64,000 nucleotides of DNA from Rhabdophis nuchalis (Eukaryota; Chordata; Lepidosauria; Squamata; Natricidae): contig CM077645.1 of assembly GCA_039707465.1 (NCBI GenBank), positions 163,732,003 to 163,796,002 on the forward strand. Direction: 5' to 3'. Shown piece by piece: positions 50,407 to 61,461 of the stretch (positions are counted from its first letter, which is position 1; the number at the start of each line of letters is the position of its first letter). Under the pieces are notes generated by a model. The model worked only from the letters and a program-made list of their open reading frames with translations, did not search any database and was not told the origin of the DNA. The translations under genes and the position numbers were made by a program.

Positions 50407-51385
50407 ATAGCTGGGAGGGAGATTTAAACTTTTCAACCCACGTGTAAATAATATTAATTGTATGATTCAAAATAAAAGGATCCGTGTCTCATGAATGGTA
50501 GCCCGTACAAGATGGCTGTGATTTACCTGGATTTTCTGAAGGCGATATGATCCATCTCTTTGAGGAAGTTTGATTTTGTGGAAGGACATTCTCATTTTTA
50601 AGGCTTTTTCTCATTTGTTTAGAAGCTAGAAGATGTTTCTTCGGGTTATTGATGTGCTGCAGGAGCCCTCAAAAGGGTCAGAAAGCAATGTGGCACTTGG
50701 TCTTCATTGTGTAGAACCTGGATATCATGTTGCTTCATGAAACAGTTCTGAAGGGTTGTTCGCTCAAAGCATCATGCATATGTAGCTTTGGTTTGAAAGT
50801 CTGCACAATTCTATTTGGTGATATGTGATAAATAGGAATTCTGATTTGATTCTCAGACTCGTAAAAGCGGTTGGATGCTAAACTACTGTATTACTTTTGT
50901 TTGGGCATCTGCTGTAGTAATTCACCCTAAAATATCTGCAAAGTTTTATAATGTGATAAGTAAATAAGAACATCATGTTTCTTTTTCCTTTTTTCTGAAT
51001 GCTTTTTGGAATGATTATGTGGGAATCTGACATCCCTATCCACACATCCTTTAGAAATTCAGCAATAGGCAGACATTTTAACTTCTGACTTGTGGATTTT
51101 GTAAATTAAAAAACAATCCCACACAAATATTCAGTACACTTTTAGTTGGTTACCATTTTATTTATTTTTGGACAATGAATATGTTTTGTGAAAAACGTCT
51201 GCAACATTTTATTTAATTTTTTTTAAAAAGCACTCTCTATTAAAACAAATCAAAAGAAATATATCCCTGGCAATCCATTTGCATGCTGAAATGTCAGCAG
51301 AACAAAGGTTGGATCAAAGTTGAAAAGAAACATCTAAGAGTCATCTATGCAAATCTCACCTATTTAACTGAATGAAGTAATTACT
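50407..51385. other. no gene recognised
   Basis: AT-rich unique sequence. Confidence 0.35.
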
Positions 51386-51393
51386 GTTTAAAA

Positions 51394-51748
51394 CGGGGAT
51401 TTTTTTCAAGGGCCAGATCAGAATTGTAATTCTCCTCTGTGGACCTGTGGGTGGAGGGGGGGAGACAGCCTGGACAGCCTCCTGCAGCACTTTGCCAGCC
51501 AAAACAGGACATGCAGGGTGGCATGTGCCCCCCCCCCCCGCACCCTGTTTTGGAAAGCATAGTGCTTCAGAAGGCTGTCCAGGCTGGAAATGGGCCGCAT
51601 GGCAGCCGTGTGTTTCCCCCTGCACCCCATTTTGGCTGCCAGAGGCAGAGAGGTCTAATCCTTTGCTATTTCCAGGCTGGCCCCACGGGCAAGATTTAAG
51701 CACCCCATGGCTGGATCTGGCCCATGTGTCTTGAGTTTGACACTCCTG
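51394..51748. mobile_element. hAT-type non-autonomous element, 355 bp
   Basis: Right end CTTGAGTTTGACACTCCTG matches 24472-24811. Left end CGGGGATTTTTTTCAAGG is decayed. Flanks GTTTAAAA/GTCTAAGA agree at 6 of 8 bases. The two open frames on each strand come from a GC-rich interior and are not genes. Confidence 0.7.
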
Positions 51749-51756
51749 GTCTAAGA

Positions 51757-52392
51757 GGAGTCTAAGGGCTCTCTAATCAACTCTAGATCTACAGCTGCAT
51801 GTTTGTTTTATTTATTCAAGCTTGCTTTTCTATTTTGCATCCATATTGACTAGCCTGTCCTTTCTGTCTTTATTCCCAGTTCACTTTATGTATCGGGTTA
51901 TGCTATGTGATTATGCACTGAGTCAGCACAACTCCCAAACTCAGAGTGAAATGACCTGATTGGAATGCACAGCTCTAATCCACTCTGGCCAGATTCACAA
52001 TCCCCAGGGTAACTCTGCTTCCAATCTGTAGTTCAGAAACTCAGCCATGCTCCAAAGAGGAATATTTTAAAATATGATGGTTGCTCTAATGAGACGTCTT
52101 GCTGCCAGAAAAAGGTAGGAGGTGTAGTAAGTTCTGCAACTAAGAGATTTGTCCTCTAATCAAATTGAACCTTATGATCATGCTATACAGTTTCTTCTGG
52201 TAAAATCTTTTTTTCCCCAAATGGGCTTGCGAGAATTTAAAATAGATTCCTTCCTTTAATTATTTTCTCCTTTTATCCTTTGCTTCTCTTCAGGAGAACA
52301 GGAAGCATGAATGCATTTTTATAAGAAAAATAGGTGAGTTTATCTCTTATAATTCTGATGACCATTAACTTCCCAACGTGACATCCATCATT
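51757..52392. other. no gene recognised
   Basis: Unique-looking sequence. Confidence 0.35.
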
Positions 52393-52394
52393 TA

Positions 52395-52804
52395 CAGGGA
52401 GTCCTCAATTTACAACTGTTAAATGACAGTTCAAAGTTATAATAGAAAAAGTGACTTTTGGCCTGTCATTGAAGTTACAACCATTGTAATACCCTTGTGT
52501 TAATGTGATTGCAATTTGCATGCTTGGCAACCAACCCACATTTACCGAGGTTGCATCATCTTGCAGTCATACAATCAGGATTTGTCACATTCCCAGGCAG
52601 TTTCCAATGATCAAGGTCAATTTGGGAAGCCGAATTTGTTTAACAAATGTGTGATTCATTTAATAACCACGTATTTTGCTTAAAAGACACAATAAAAATG
52701 GTTGTAAAATTGGGTCCCATCATGTGACAACTCTACTTAACAACTTCACCATTTACTGACCGAAATTCTGATCTTGGTTATAGGTATAAGTTAAAGACTA
52801 CTTG
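52395..52804. mobile_element. DNA transposon remnant (CAGGGAGTCCTC ends)
   Basis: Ends CAGGGAGTCCTCAATTTAC and GTATAAGTTAAAGACTACTTG form an imperfect inverted repeat. TA precedes the left end but the right flank is CA. Same family as 15421 and 56086. Confidence 0.55.
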
Positions 52805-53185
52805 CATAGGAGATTGTAACATTGGCTATTGTTTCTTTTTTTGCCGGCCAAAAAGTTTTTGGCTCCGACTCCCTGTGAGTTGAGTCATTGCAACAAGAAT
52901 ATCTTCACATGTGTTTATCATAGTCCCATCAGAGCCCAGATAGGAGGAGTAAATATACGAGTACTAAAGGTTAGGGTCTCTGTGAATTTGTATTGCAAAA
53001 TCAACTGTGCAAAAGAATTTGTAGTACATAAATATTCTTAGGAGGGCACTGATTTTTTGAGCCTGATTTATCTATGTTTACAGTCAAAATATATGAAAAA
53101 TTCCTTTGGGGATGGGCTATGCATTTACAGTTAGAGTTAGGTCTCTATCAATTTGGAGAGCAAAAGAGACATCACCAATGGATAC

Positions 53186-53412
53186 TTTTATTTTATTTTA
53201 TTTTATTTTATTTTATTTTATTTTATTTTATTTTATTTTATTTTATTTTATTTTATTTTATTTTATTTTATTTTATTTTATTTTATTTTATTTTATTTTA
53301 TTATTTTATTTTATTTTATTTTATTTTATTTTATTTCATTATTTCATTTCATTTTATTTCATTTCATTTCATTTCATTTCATTTCATTTCATTTCATTTT
53401 ATTTTATTTACA
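53186..53412. repeat. (TTTTA)n / (TTTCA)n microsatellite
   Basis: About 225 bp of pentanucleotide units, TTTTA first and TTTCA later. On the minus strand it is the tail of the LINE at 53413-54550. Confidence 0.95.
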
Positions 53413-53637
53413 GAAATCATATTTTTTTGGAGTCAAGATTAGAATGATTTACATTGAGTTTAAAGCAGTTGTTAGTGCACATATTATTATGATTAAAACC
53501 AAAAAGTCATTTACAGATAAAACAGTACGATGTATAATTCTTGACAAAGTGAGGGTCATCAGCTAGTTCAATTCCACCTAACTTATATTTGACATTCTAA
53601 TTAAGTTTATCAATATGTAAGACAGAGCATTTATTGA

Positions 53638-54406
53638 TCAAAATTTGAAGTTGCCAAACGGATGATCATTTAAACACAAAGACAAGATCATTTTGCAAAG
53701 CAACAAAATTATCTGCAGAGTAAATAATTTTATGTCATCTGCAAAAAGGACCCAATTGCTCATAAATCGTTGATACAGAGCAAGAAAAGTGTGGGACCTA
53801 AAGACGCTGCCTTGCACAACACCACTGTTTACTGATGCAGGATTAGATAGCGAGTTCTCTATTTTGACTTTCTGCAGTCTATTAGAGAGGAAAGCAGAAA
53901 TCCACTTGTGCAAAAGACCAAAGATGCCGTGAGAATTTAATTTCAACTGCAGTTAAATGAAGCTACTGCATCAAAAACTTTACAAAAAACCATGTAAATT
54001 GCATCAACATCTTTGCCTTGATCAAGACATGTAGTCCAGATGTTTTTACAGTACAAAAGTTGTAGATTACAGGACGGGTTTTTTCTAAAGCCAAACTGTT
54101 TGCCAGATAGCAAGTTGTCACTAACTGGATGATTTCGTAACTTCGCATGTAACACAACACAAAGAGATTGGCCTTTAATTTTCAACTGAACAAGGCTCAC
54201 CCTTTTTAAAAATGGGTAATGACCATTAAAAATGGGTAATGACCATTAAAAATGGCTGATGACCATAGATCAGGCAGAGAACTAGTTTGAAACGATACTT
54301 TGAAAATTGTGCACAAATGTTCAGCTAGGACGGTAGCAAACCTTTTCAAGAAAAAAAACCATATAAACCAACTGGTCCTGTGCATAGCAATGGTTTTAGA
54401 GTACAT
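53638..54406 (-). pseudogene. LINE reverse transcriptase fragment
   Basis: Three open pieces in succession on the minus strand. In order: LAEHLCTIFKVSF and LPDLWSSAIF (54406-54206), SGKQFGFRKNPSC (54200-53943), then LHKWISAFLSNR, SGVVQGSVF and WVLFADDIKLF (53946-53638). These are the reverse transcriptase core motifs of a CR1/L2/Jockey-type LINE, with FADD as the catalytic box. Frames change between pieces and a 20-base triplication at 54211-54266 adds a lesion. It is unlike the L3-type copies at 38-61 kb. Confidence 0.75.
54211..54266. repeat. 20-bp unit repeated three times
   Basis: AATGGGTAATGACCATTAAA occurs at 54211-54230 and 54231-54250 exactly, with a partial variant to 54266. It lies inside the decayed LINE. 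Confidence 0.9.
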
Positions 54407-54961
54407 AATGTTAATTCAACATTATCTACTGTAAATTTAATATTCAGCAATTTGCTGCAAGTATTTGTGATTTGACTTGTGAATGAGGCACTGCAACCAT
54501 TGCTATCCACAAAAACTGAACTGAAAAATGACTTGAACTAACATAACCCATCAGTATCCTTAGTAAGGTGCTGACCTTTTTAGCATTACTTATCTATGTT
54601 TCCTGGGAATACACATGGGAAAATTTCATTGGAGAACAGGTCTATATAGAGTTAGGTTTAGGTCTTCATGAATTCGGAGGCAAAAATTGACAGCACCATT
54701 GGATTTGTGCCAGTTTTGTAGGCTTAGGAAATCTCTTACTTTTCAAGCTTGTCTTATTTATGTTTCATGTTAAAATATCTGGTTATATCCCATTGAGGGC
54801 AAATCCATTTAGGTGTAGGTTTAGATCTCCATGAATTCAAGAAGCAAAATGGAGATCACCAAGAGATCTGCATAGCATTGATGTGCTTAGGAGGGCACTG
54901 ACATTTCAGGCCTGCCTTGTCTATCTTTCTTGGAAAAAATACATGGGAATATCCCTTAAGG

Positions 54962-55101
54962 CAGGGGTCTCCAACCTTTGCAACTTTAAGTCTGAAGGAC
55001 TTCAGCTCCCAGAATTCTCCAGCCAGCAAAGCAAAGCTGGCTGGAGAATTCTGGGAACTGAAGTCCTTCAGACTTAAAGTTGCAAAGGTTGGAGACCCCT
55101 G
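54962..55101. mobile_element. hAT-type foldback MITE, 140 bp
   Basis: 66-bp arms with a single mismatch around the 8-base centre AAAGCAAA. Ends CAGGGGTCTCC and GGAGACCCCTG. Exact TSD CCTTAAGG (54954-54961, 55102-55109). Inserted in a satellite monomer. Confidence 0.95.
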
Positions 55102-55270
55102 CCTTAAGGAAGCAAATCAATTTGGGGTTAGGGTTAGGTCTCTATCAATACTAAGAGAAAAAATTGATATTGCCAATAGATTTGTGATGCATCCATAAGC
55201 TTTGGAGAGCACTGACCTTTCGATCCTGCCTTTTGTAGGTTTTCTGGGGGAAAAACATGGGAAAATATTT

Positions 55271-55695
55271 GCGGGATCGGATCCTGCCTCATACATCCTC
55301 ACGGCCGATCCGCTCCCACAGAGAGGGACTTCTCCAGGTGCCGTCCACTAGACTTTGTCAGCGGGCGACGCCCAGGGGAAGGGCTCTCTCTGTCCAGCTC
55401 TCTCTGCCCAGCCCTCTGGAATGACCTTCCCCCCGACATTAGAACGACCACGGACCTCCGCTCCTTCCGTCTAAAATTAAAAACATATCTTTTCTGCTTG
55501 GCCGGCCTAGGGTAGTCTCTCTCTATGGGGTTTTAGTTGTTTAGTGGGAATTTTAGTCTAAAATGGGTATTTTAACACAGGTACTGTTTAATTTGTTTTT
55601 AAGATGTTGTATATCTATTGTATATTTATGGTTTTTTAGTTTCCCTGTGCACCGCTCCGAGTCCCTATGGGGAGAGGGAGCGGTCAAGAAATTAA

Positions 55696-55727
<32 letters not shown>
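55271..55727 (+). mobile_element. CR1/L3-type LINE, 5'-truncated
   Basis: Starts at GCGGGATCGG in ORF2 (the LRDRI codons). PLCNDLPP-type coding traces and a FCLAGL end follow, then the 3' UTR with CACCGCTCCGAGTCCC, GAGCGGTCAAGAAATTAAAT and an ATT microsatellite. It splits a satellite monomer. Compare 58172 and 60731 for the shared start. Confidence 0.85.
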
Positions 55728-56085
55728 AATCACATTGTAGGGAAATCAATTTAGGGTTAAATCAGCATCACACTGTTGGTTTACAAGTGTCACATGCGTG
55801 TTAAAGAGAGGATTTTGTATTTTGAAAATATAATGTTCTTTTTGTCATTAATCTCTTTTTTCATGATTCCTTTTTGGAAATGGCTCCACTGGGGTTCATA
55901 TTATAAAACATATGTTTAAAGATAATCTTCATTTTGAAGTCATTCATGAAGTGATATGAGCCATTGCTTTTAAAGAGGAAACACAGCTATTATATTGTAA
56001 CTTTTCATATCATTTCTAGGAATTATTTCAGTTCATCCAGTAGCTGGAAGATGTTGCTGTAATGTGCTAAAACACATGTAGAATA

Positions 56086-56411
56086 CAGGTAGTCCTCAAC
56101 CACAATTGAGCCAAAAAAATTTGTTGTCAAGTGAGAAATTTGTTAAGTGAGTTTGCTCCATTTTATGACTTTTCTCCCCAAATTTGTTAAATGAATCACT
56201 GCAGTTCTTAAATTAGTAACATGGTTATTAAGTGAATCTGGTTTCACCATTGACATTGCTTGTCAAAAGTCCCAAAGGGGATTACAGGGTCACTGCAACT
56301 GTCATAAATGTGAATCAGTTGTCAAACATCCAAATCTAAATCATGTGACCATGGGGATGCTGCAATGGTCATAAGTGTGAAAAATGGTCATAAGTCCCTT
56401 TTTTCAGTGCC
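56086..56411. mobile_element. DNA transposon remnant (CAGGTAGTCCTC end)
   Basis: Left end CAGGTAGTCCTCAACC preceded by TA, related to 52395 and 15421. The other end is lost where the next LINE begins. Confidence 0.55.
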
Positions 56412-56420
56412 ATTGGACAT

Positions 56421-56479
<59 letters not shown>

Positions 56480-57275
56480 TTCGGATTTTTATACCGCCCT
56501 ATCTCCCAAAAGGGACTCAGGGCGGTGCACAGAAAGGATAAAAAGTAGTAAACACAATAATAATATAAAAGTTAAAAATTAAATACAATGGGTCTGTGCT
56601 AAAACTTATACTTAAAAACAGTTAAAATTATTATAATTGGGACTATTATAAAAGCTATGCTAAGCCAGCAACATGGAATAGGTGTGTTTTTAAAGTTCGA
56701 CGGAAGAGGAGAAGGTCTGTGATAGTGCGGAGGTTGAGGGGCAGGTCGTTCCGGAGGGCAGGGCCTGCCACAGAGAAGGCTCTCCCCCTGTGGGTCGCCA
56801 GCCGGCATTGTCCGGCAGACGGTACCCTGAGGAGGCCCTCTCTGTGGGAGCGGACAGGTTGAAGGGAGGTATGTGGTAGGAGGCGGTCCCGCAGATAACC
56901 AGGTCCCGAGCCATGGAGCGCTTTGAAGATAGTTACTAGCACCTTGAAGCGCACCCGGAGGCCCACAGACGTCCAGTGCAGCTCGCGCAGGAGAGGTGTT
57001 ACATGAAAGTATCTAGAAACTCCCATAATCTCCCGTGCAGCCACATTCTGCACTAGCTGGAGCCTCTGGGTGCACCTCTAGGGAAGCCCCATGTAGAGAG
57101 CATTACAGTAGTCGAGTCGGGAAATGACGAGGTCTTGAGTGACTGTGCGTAGGGCATCACTTTACTTTAATTCGACTTATTAACCGCCCCCTCTCCCTGA
57201 AGGGACTCAGGGTGGTGCACAGGAAATATAAAAAACACAATCTAGAAAGGGACACAACTGGCGTATCAGGTAGAC
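56412..57275 (-). mobile_element. CR1/L3-type LINE, split by a tail insertion
   Basis: Minus strand. The left end is an (ATTT)n tail (56419-56480) and the ACCGCCC...GAGTCCC tail. ORF2 C-terminus open at 57053-56655 (LRELHWTSVG, YLRDRLLPHTS, RGRAFSVAGPALRNDLPL). The body continues to about 57158, is broken by 57159-57240, and resumes briefly to 57275 (GACACAACTGGCGTATCAGG). Confidence 0.82.
57159..57240 (-). mobile_element. tail-only CR1/L3-type insertion
   Basis: ACCGCCCCCTCTCC and GGACTCAGGGTGGTGCAC lie in the same orientation inside the body of the LINE copy at 56412-57275. About 80 bases, made only of the 3' tail. Confidence 0.75.
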
Positions 57276-57355
57276 AGTCACTAAATGAACTGTTGTACCT
57301 GTACTCCTCTGATTACTGGATGTGCTTAGAGACAATATCATATGTCAGTGATGGC

Positions 57356-57630
57356 TAACCTTTTCCGGACCATGTGCCCAAAAAGCAATGCGCATGTAGC
57401 TCCATGCCTGCGTTTCCCCATGCCTGCACCCAAGATCCCCACATGCCCCTCCCATATGTGCACCCCATCCTTGCACATGCACATGCCCCCTGCAGACACT
57501 TCTCCCAGCTGGCCTGTGGGAGATGCATGTGCATATGCAGAAAGCTGAACTGGGGCAACGACTCCCATGCCGACAGAGAGGGTGCTGCATGCTACCACTG
57601 GCATGCGTACCATAGGGTTTGCCATCATGG
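57356..57630. mobile_element. hAT-type non-autonomous element, 275 bp
   Basis: Ends CAGTGATGGCTAACC and GGTTTGCCATCATGG pair. TSD TCATATGT/TTATATGT matches at 7 of 8. Same family as 60337-60656. Confidence 0.87.
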
Positions 57631-57638
57631 TTATATGT

Positions 57639-58084
57639 CATTGTTTCACCTCATCTAATGAAACACAACCTCTAAAACACAGGGTATGAAAAAAAATATA
57701 ACACAAGGCTGCAACTGTCTTCACTAGAAGCAAGATCATGTCGATAGATCTACTTAGCAATATAAGCTTACCGAGATTTATTCTTAGTTTATTTATCACC
57801 TCCCCTTCCCGATTCCTCATCTCTGCACACAAAAGACATTTACAAAAAAGGATGAAAAGTAAGATTTCTTATTATTCCCACTGTGTACAGGTTGCCATTA
57901 ATGCTGCAGAATAGCAACATATATGTGGTTCAACAACTGAAGCTGATTCAAAGGAGGAAGCTGCCCATTCATTCCTTTTGTAAAATTTATATACCATTTC
58001 AGTCTAAATGGCTCATTTTTTTTTATTTTTTAATACAGAAAACTGTATTCTCCTTCTTCCTGTCTTTTTGTCTTCATGTTCCTG
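57639..58084. other. no gene recognised
   Basis: Unique-looking sequence. Confidence 0.35.
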
Positions 58085-58152
58085 CCCATGCAGGGGGTTG
58101 GACTAGAAGACCTACAAGGTCCCTTCCAACTCTGCTATTGTATTGTATTGTA
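58085..58152 (+). mobile_element. classical CR1 3' tail
   Basis: CAGGGGGTTGGACTAGAAGA, CCTACAAGGTCCCTTCCAACTC and a TATTGTATTG tail. Only the last 70 bases. Confidence 0.85.
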
Positions 58153-58171
58153 TGTACAAAAACAGTGCTTC

Positions 58172-58607
58172 TGCGGGATCGCATCCTGCCCCATACATCC
58201 CTCCGGCCGATTCGCTCCCACAGAGAGGGACTTCTCCGGGTGCCGTCCACCAGGCTATGCCAGCGGGCGACGCCCAGGGGAAGGGCCTTCTCTGTGGTGG
58301 GCTCGACCCTCTGGAACGACCTTCCCCCCGAAATTAGAACAACTACGGACCTCCGCTCCTTCCGTCAAAAACTAAAAACTCATTTCTTCTGCCTGGCCGG
58401 CTTGGGGTAATTGAATTGTTTTATTAGGGCTTTTTAGGGGTTTAATTTTAGTTAATCTGGGATTTTTGCGCAGGGTTAAGTTTAATTTCTTTTTAAATTG
58501 TATTTATGTCTATGTTTTTATATATGCATTTTTACATCCCCTGTGCACCGCCTCGAGTTCCTTCGGGGAGAGAGAGCGGTCTATACATTAAAATTATTAT
58601 TATTATT
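58172..58607 (+). mobile_element. CR1/L3-type LINE, 5'-truncated
   Basis: Begins TGCGGGATCGC within the LRDRI codons. ORF2 C-terminus open to the stop at 58410 (RILPHTSLRPIRSHREGLL, SVVGSTLWNDLPPEIRTT, FFCLAGLG). 3' UTR tail CACCGCCTCGAGTTCC then AATTATTATT. It lies right behind the CR1 tail at 58085-58152. Confidence 0.88.
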
Positions 58608-60328
58608 AAGATTTCTTTGAGGTCTAGGCAGGTAGGGAAAAAAAGAGATCTCATTTTCCATAATTATCATATATTTTAGTTCTGGATCATTTTCAGGCTC
58701 ATTCCATGTAGAAGGATGTTATTTGGGGATATTTTTTTAGAGGGAATATAATTGAAAAAGTAAAAAAGCAGGGAGATGGGGGGAAAGAAGGAGGAAAATA
58801 TATATTTTCTTGATAACTGCAAAATGGGAAGCCCAGAGAGTCCATCTCCCTATCTCATTAGAATGTAGCACAGTTTTATGCAACCCTGTGAAACTTGCTC
58901 ACAAGATATGAGCACCGTGGGAGCCTTTGCAATATAAATTGATTATATAGCCATACAGATATGAACCTATATCCCTATATTTCAGAGAGTGAGACATTTT
59001 ATGATCTTGGCTGCTCAGAGACCATTAAATGCTGACATGAAAAAAGCAGGCATAAGGGAGAAAAAGCAGTACATTCAAATATATGAATTTGCATATACTC
59101 TATTACTTTTTATGGCACCTCCACAGTGCAAATAAGCTTATGTTTCCTTGCATTTTCTATTGGGCTGAACCCTTGCACTTTATTCTAAGTGAGCTTCTGC
59201 ATTTCCCACACATCGTGGAGATTATTATGGATATTGAACAGTTATGGATTCCTTTGCATGCTATCCAGCTTTGAGAAGTTAGAAAAAGCAAGTTACGCTA
59301 GCTGTAACTCGACAGAAGACCGCACAGAACCCTGGGGTGGGAACTGAGGCGTTTAGAGATAAAATGGAAGCTGCACTTACGATGCTTAAAAGTCCTTGGA
59401 TGACAAATGTGAAAGCCAACTGGAGTGAAAGTCAAAGCTCATTTTCTTAGTGGGGCGGTTCATGTGCATCAGCTTTGTCATAATATTACTTTAGCGGTTT
59501 TGGAGACTGGCGCTGCTGAATACTATAGCTGGTCTGCTTTTGGTTTCATGCTGTTCCATTTGGCTTCATGCTCTTCTTGGTTCCCCAATTGCTGAACCTG
59601 CCAGGTGTGAAATGAATACAGTATTTGTGCTGTTTCACCTACATGTGTGTCAGATTGATTTGTCCCTTGCGTCTTACTCTACATATATTTATCATGGCGT
59701 GGCTTTTATTGCATTGATTCCCTCTTTGTGGGTTGAGGAGTGAAATGGTGACAAACTGGTTGTTTTTGACCTGCCAGTATTGATCTCTGCATTATCTGAT
59801 AAGAGTAGGAAGGAAGCAAAAGTAATAGACTGGGGGGAAGGTTTGTACAGCATGTTTCAAATCTTCAGAGCATGCCTGATCTTCGGAAGCCATGTTAAAG
59901 CCAGGAGGAAAAATTGGTTGCTTTAAGCTACCTGGCAAGGTTGTGTCTGAGGAGAGAAATTGAATCAGGACTTTCTCATTATAATTTACTGCTGTTCACC
60001 CAATGCTGCATAAGCTCTTCTTACATTTACTGGGGTACTTCTGATTCATAGCTGCAAGCAAAGACACTAATAATCATGTGAAGAAAATGTTGTTTCTAAT
60101 AAAAATCTTCACGGAGACCTTTCCTCTTCAGTCAATATATTGTATTTTCTTTTTTAAAAAAGGAAAAAAAATCTTGCACAGCTCCAGGGCACTTCTATCA
60201 TCTTTAAATCAGTAGAGCTCTAGTAGGAAGATATTTTGATCACTCACTCTTTTCTGCTTGATTCCTGAAAAGTTGGTTAACAGCATTAATTATTACATAT
60301 CCAGGTGGCAGTTGCTTTGTAGGGTACA
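58608..60328. other. no gene recognised
   Basis: AT-rich unique sequence with short open frames and no recognised motif. Confidence 0.35.
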
Positions 60329-60336
60329 GTTTAGAA

Positions 60337-60656
60337 TAATGATGGCTAATCTTTCATTGCTGCATGCCGAAAGTACGCGCATGAACCCATCATACAATGC
60401 ACACATGATCCCCCCGCGTGCCCTGTGCATGTATGTGTGACCTCCCCTGCATGCTCCCAGCCTCCTGCACATGTGTGCATGCCCCCCACATATGCCCCAC
60501 TCCCATGCATGTGCATCGGAGACCCCAAAACCAGCTGGTCATCAGGAGGCACACGTGCATGCACAGTAGAGGTAAGCTGGGAAGAAAGCTCACATGCCCC
60601 CAGAGAGGGCTTTGTGTGCCACCTGTGGCACACGTTCCATAGGTTCGCCATCATGG
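60337..60656. mobile_element. hAT-type non-autonomous element, 320 bp
   Basis: Ends TAATGATGGCTAATC and GGTTCGCCATCATGG. Exact 8-bp TSD GTTTAGAA (60329-60336 and 60657-60664). Same family as 57356-57630. Confidence 0.9.
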
Positions 60657-60730
60657 GTTTAGAATAATGGAAGGTATCAATTAGGTAAGCTTTCAGGAAC
60701 ATGCATACATACATACATACACACATTATT

Positions 60731-61218
60731 ACCAGTTATTTGCGGGACCGTCTCCTACCGCATACCTCCCTTTGACTGGTCTGCTCCCACAGGGAGGGCC
60801 TCCTCAGGGTGCCGTCTGCCGGTCAATGCCGGCGGGTGGTGCCCAGGGGGAGGGCCTTCTCTGTGGCAGGCCTGGCCCTCTGGAATGACCTACCCCCCGA
60901 ACTTCGTACCATCATGGACCTTCGCCTTTTTCGCCGTTCACTGAAAACACACTTCTTTCACCTAGCTGGCCTAGCTTAGAGCTTAGATTTTAGATTTTAG
61001 CTTAGACTTTAACCTAGATTTTAGACTAGAAATAATTTAACTGTATTTGGTAGGGGATTTTAAAAGTTTTTAGTTATATTTTAGCACAGGCTAGTTAATT
61101 TAATTTCATTTTAACACTGTATTGTATTTATTGCATTGTTTTATATTTGCCTGTGAGCCGCCCTGAGTCCCTTCGGGGAGATAGGGTGGGATATAAATCC
61201 AAATAAACTGAAACTGAA
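60731..61218 (+). mobile_element. CR1/L3-type LINE, 5'-truncated
   Basis: Begins ACCAGTTATTTGCGGGACCG. Traces of RDRLLPHTSL, GRAFSVAGLALWNDLPPE and HFFHLAGLA-type coding, then a 3' UTR with GAGCCGCCCTGAGTCCC, GGGTGGGATATAAATCC and an AATAAACTGAAACTGAAAC tail that passes into an AC array. Confidence 0.85.
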
Positions 61219-61250
61219 ACATATATATACACACACACAAATATATATAT

Positions 61251-61298
<48 letters not shown>
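61219..61298. repeat. (AT)n(AC)n compound microsatellite
   Basis: AT and AC tracts, the last about 22 AC units. It directly follows the LINE tail. Confidence 0.95.
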
Positions 61299-61300
<2 letters not shown>

Positions 61301-61333
61301 CCAGGAAAGTACAGTGAAAGAACTTTTTTCTAC

Positions 61334-61461
61334 TGGAAGTTTTTAAGAAGAGATTTTAACAACCATTTTTCTGAAATAGTATCAGGTTTCCTGCTTCAGC
61401 AGTGGATTGGATTAGAAGACCTCCACAGTCCCTTCCAATTCTGTTATTCTATTATTCTGAT
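61334..61461 (+). mobile_element. classical CR1 3' end
   Basis: GGATTGGATTAGAAGACCTCC, CAGTCCCTTCCAATTCTG and a TATTCTATTATTCTG tail, typical of CR1. 5'-truncated. Confidence 0.85.

Larger units (their letters stand above)
53413..54550 (-). mobile_element. LINE with decayed reverse transcriptase, inserted in the satellite
   Basis: Minus-strand LINE whose 3' end meets the TTTTA array. Its reverse transcriptase is described separately. It interrupts one satellite monomer: CACCAATGGATA stands on the left and CCTTAGTAAGGTGCTGACC on the right. Confidence 0.7.
52965..55790. repeat. degenerate array of about 165-bp monomers
   Basis: A conserved point, TTAGGTCTCTATGAATT-like, recurs at 52971, 53137, 54658, 54821, 55134 and about 55752. 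Direct spacings are 166 and 163. After removing a LINE with its microsatellite (53186 to about 54550), a MITE (148 bp with TSD) and a second LINE (457 bp), the other spacings become about 160-170. Monomer landmarks are AGGAGGGCACTGACC, TTATCTATGTTTCC and CACCAATGGATTTGTG. At least six copies. Confidence 0.8.

Noticed and set aside
57338..57658. Four overlapping frames of 67-98 codons
   Set aside because: They lie in a hAT-type non-autonomous element with 7/8 TSD. The same applies to 60346-60726.
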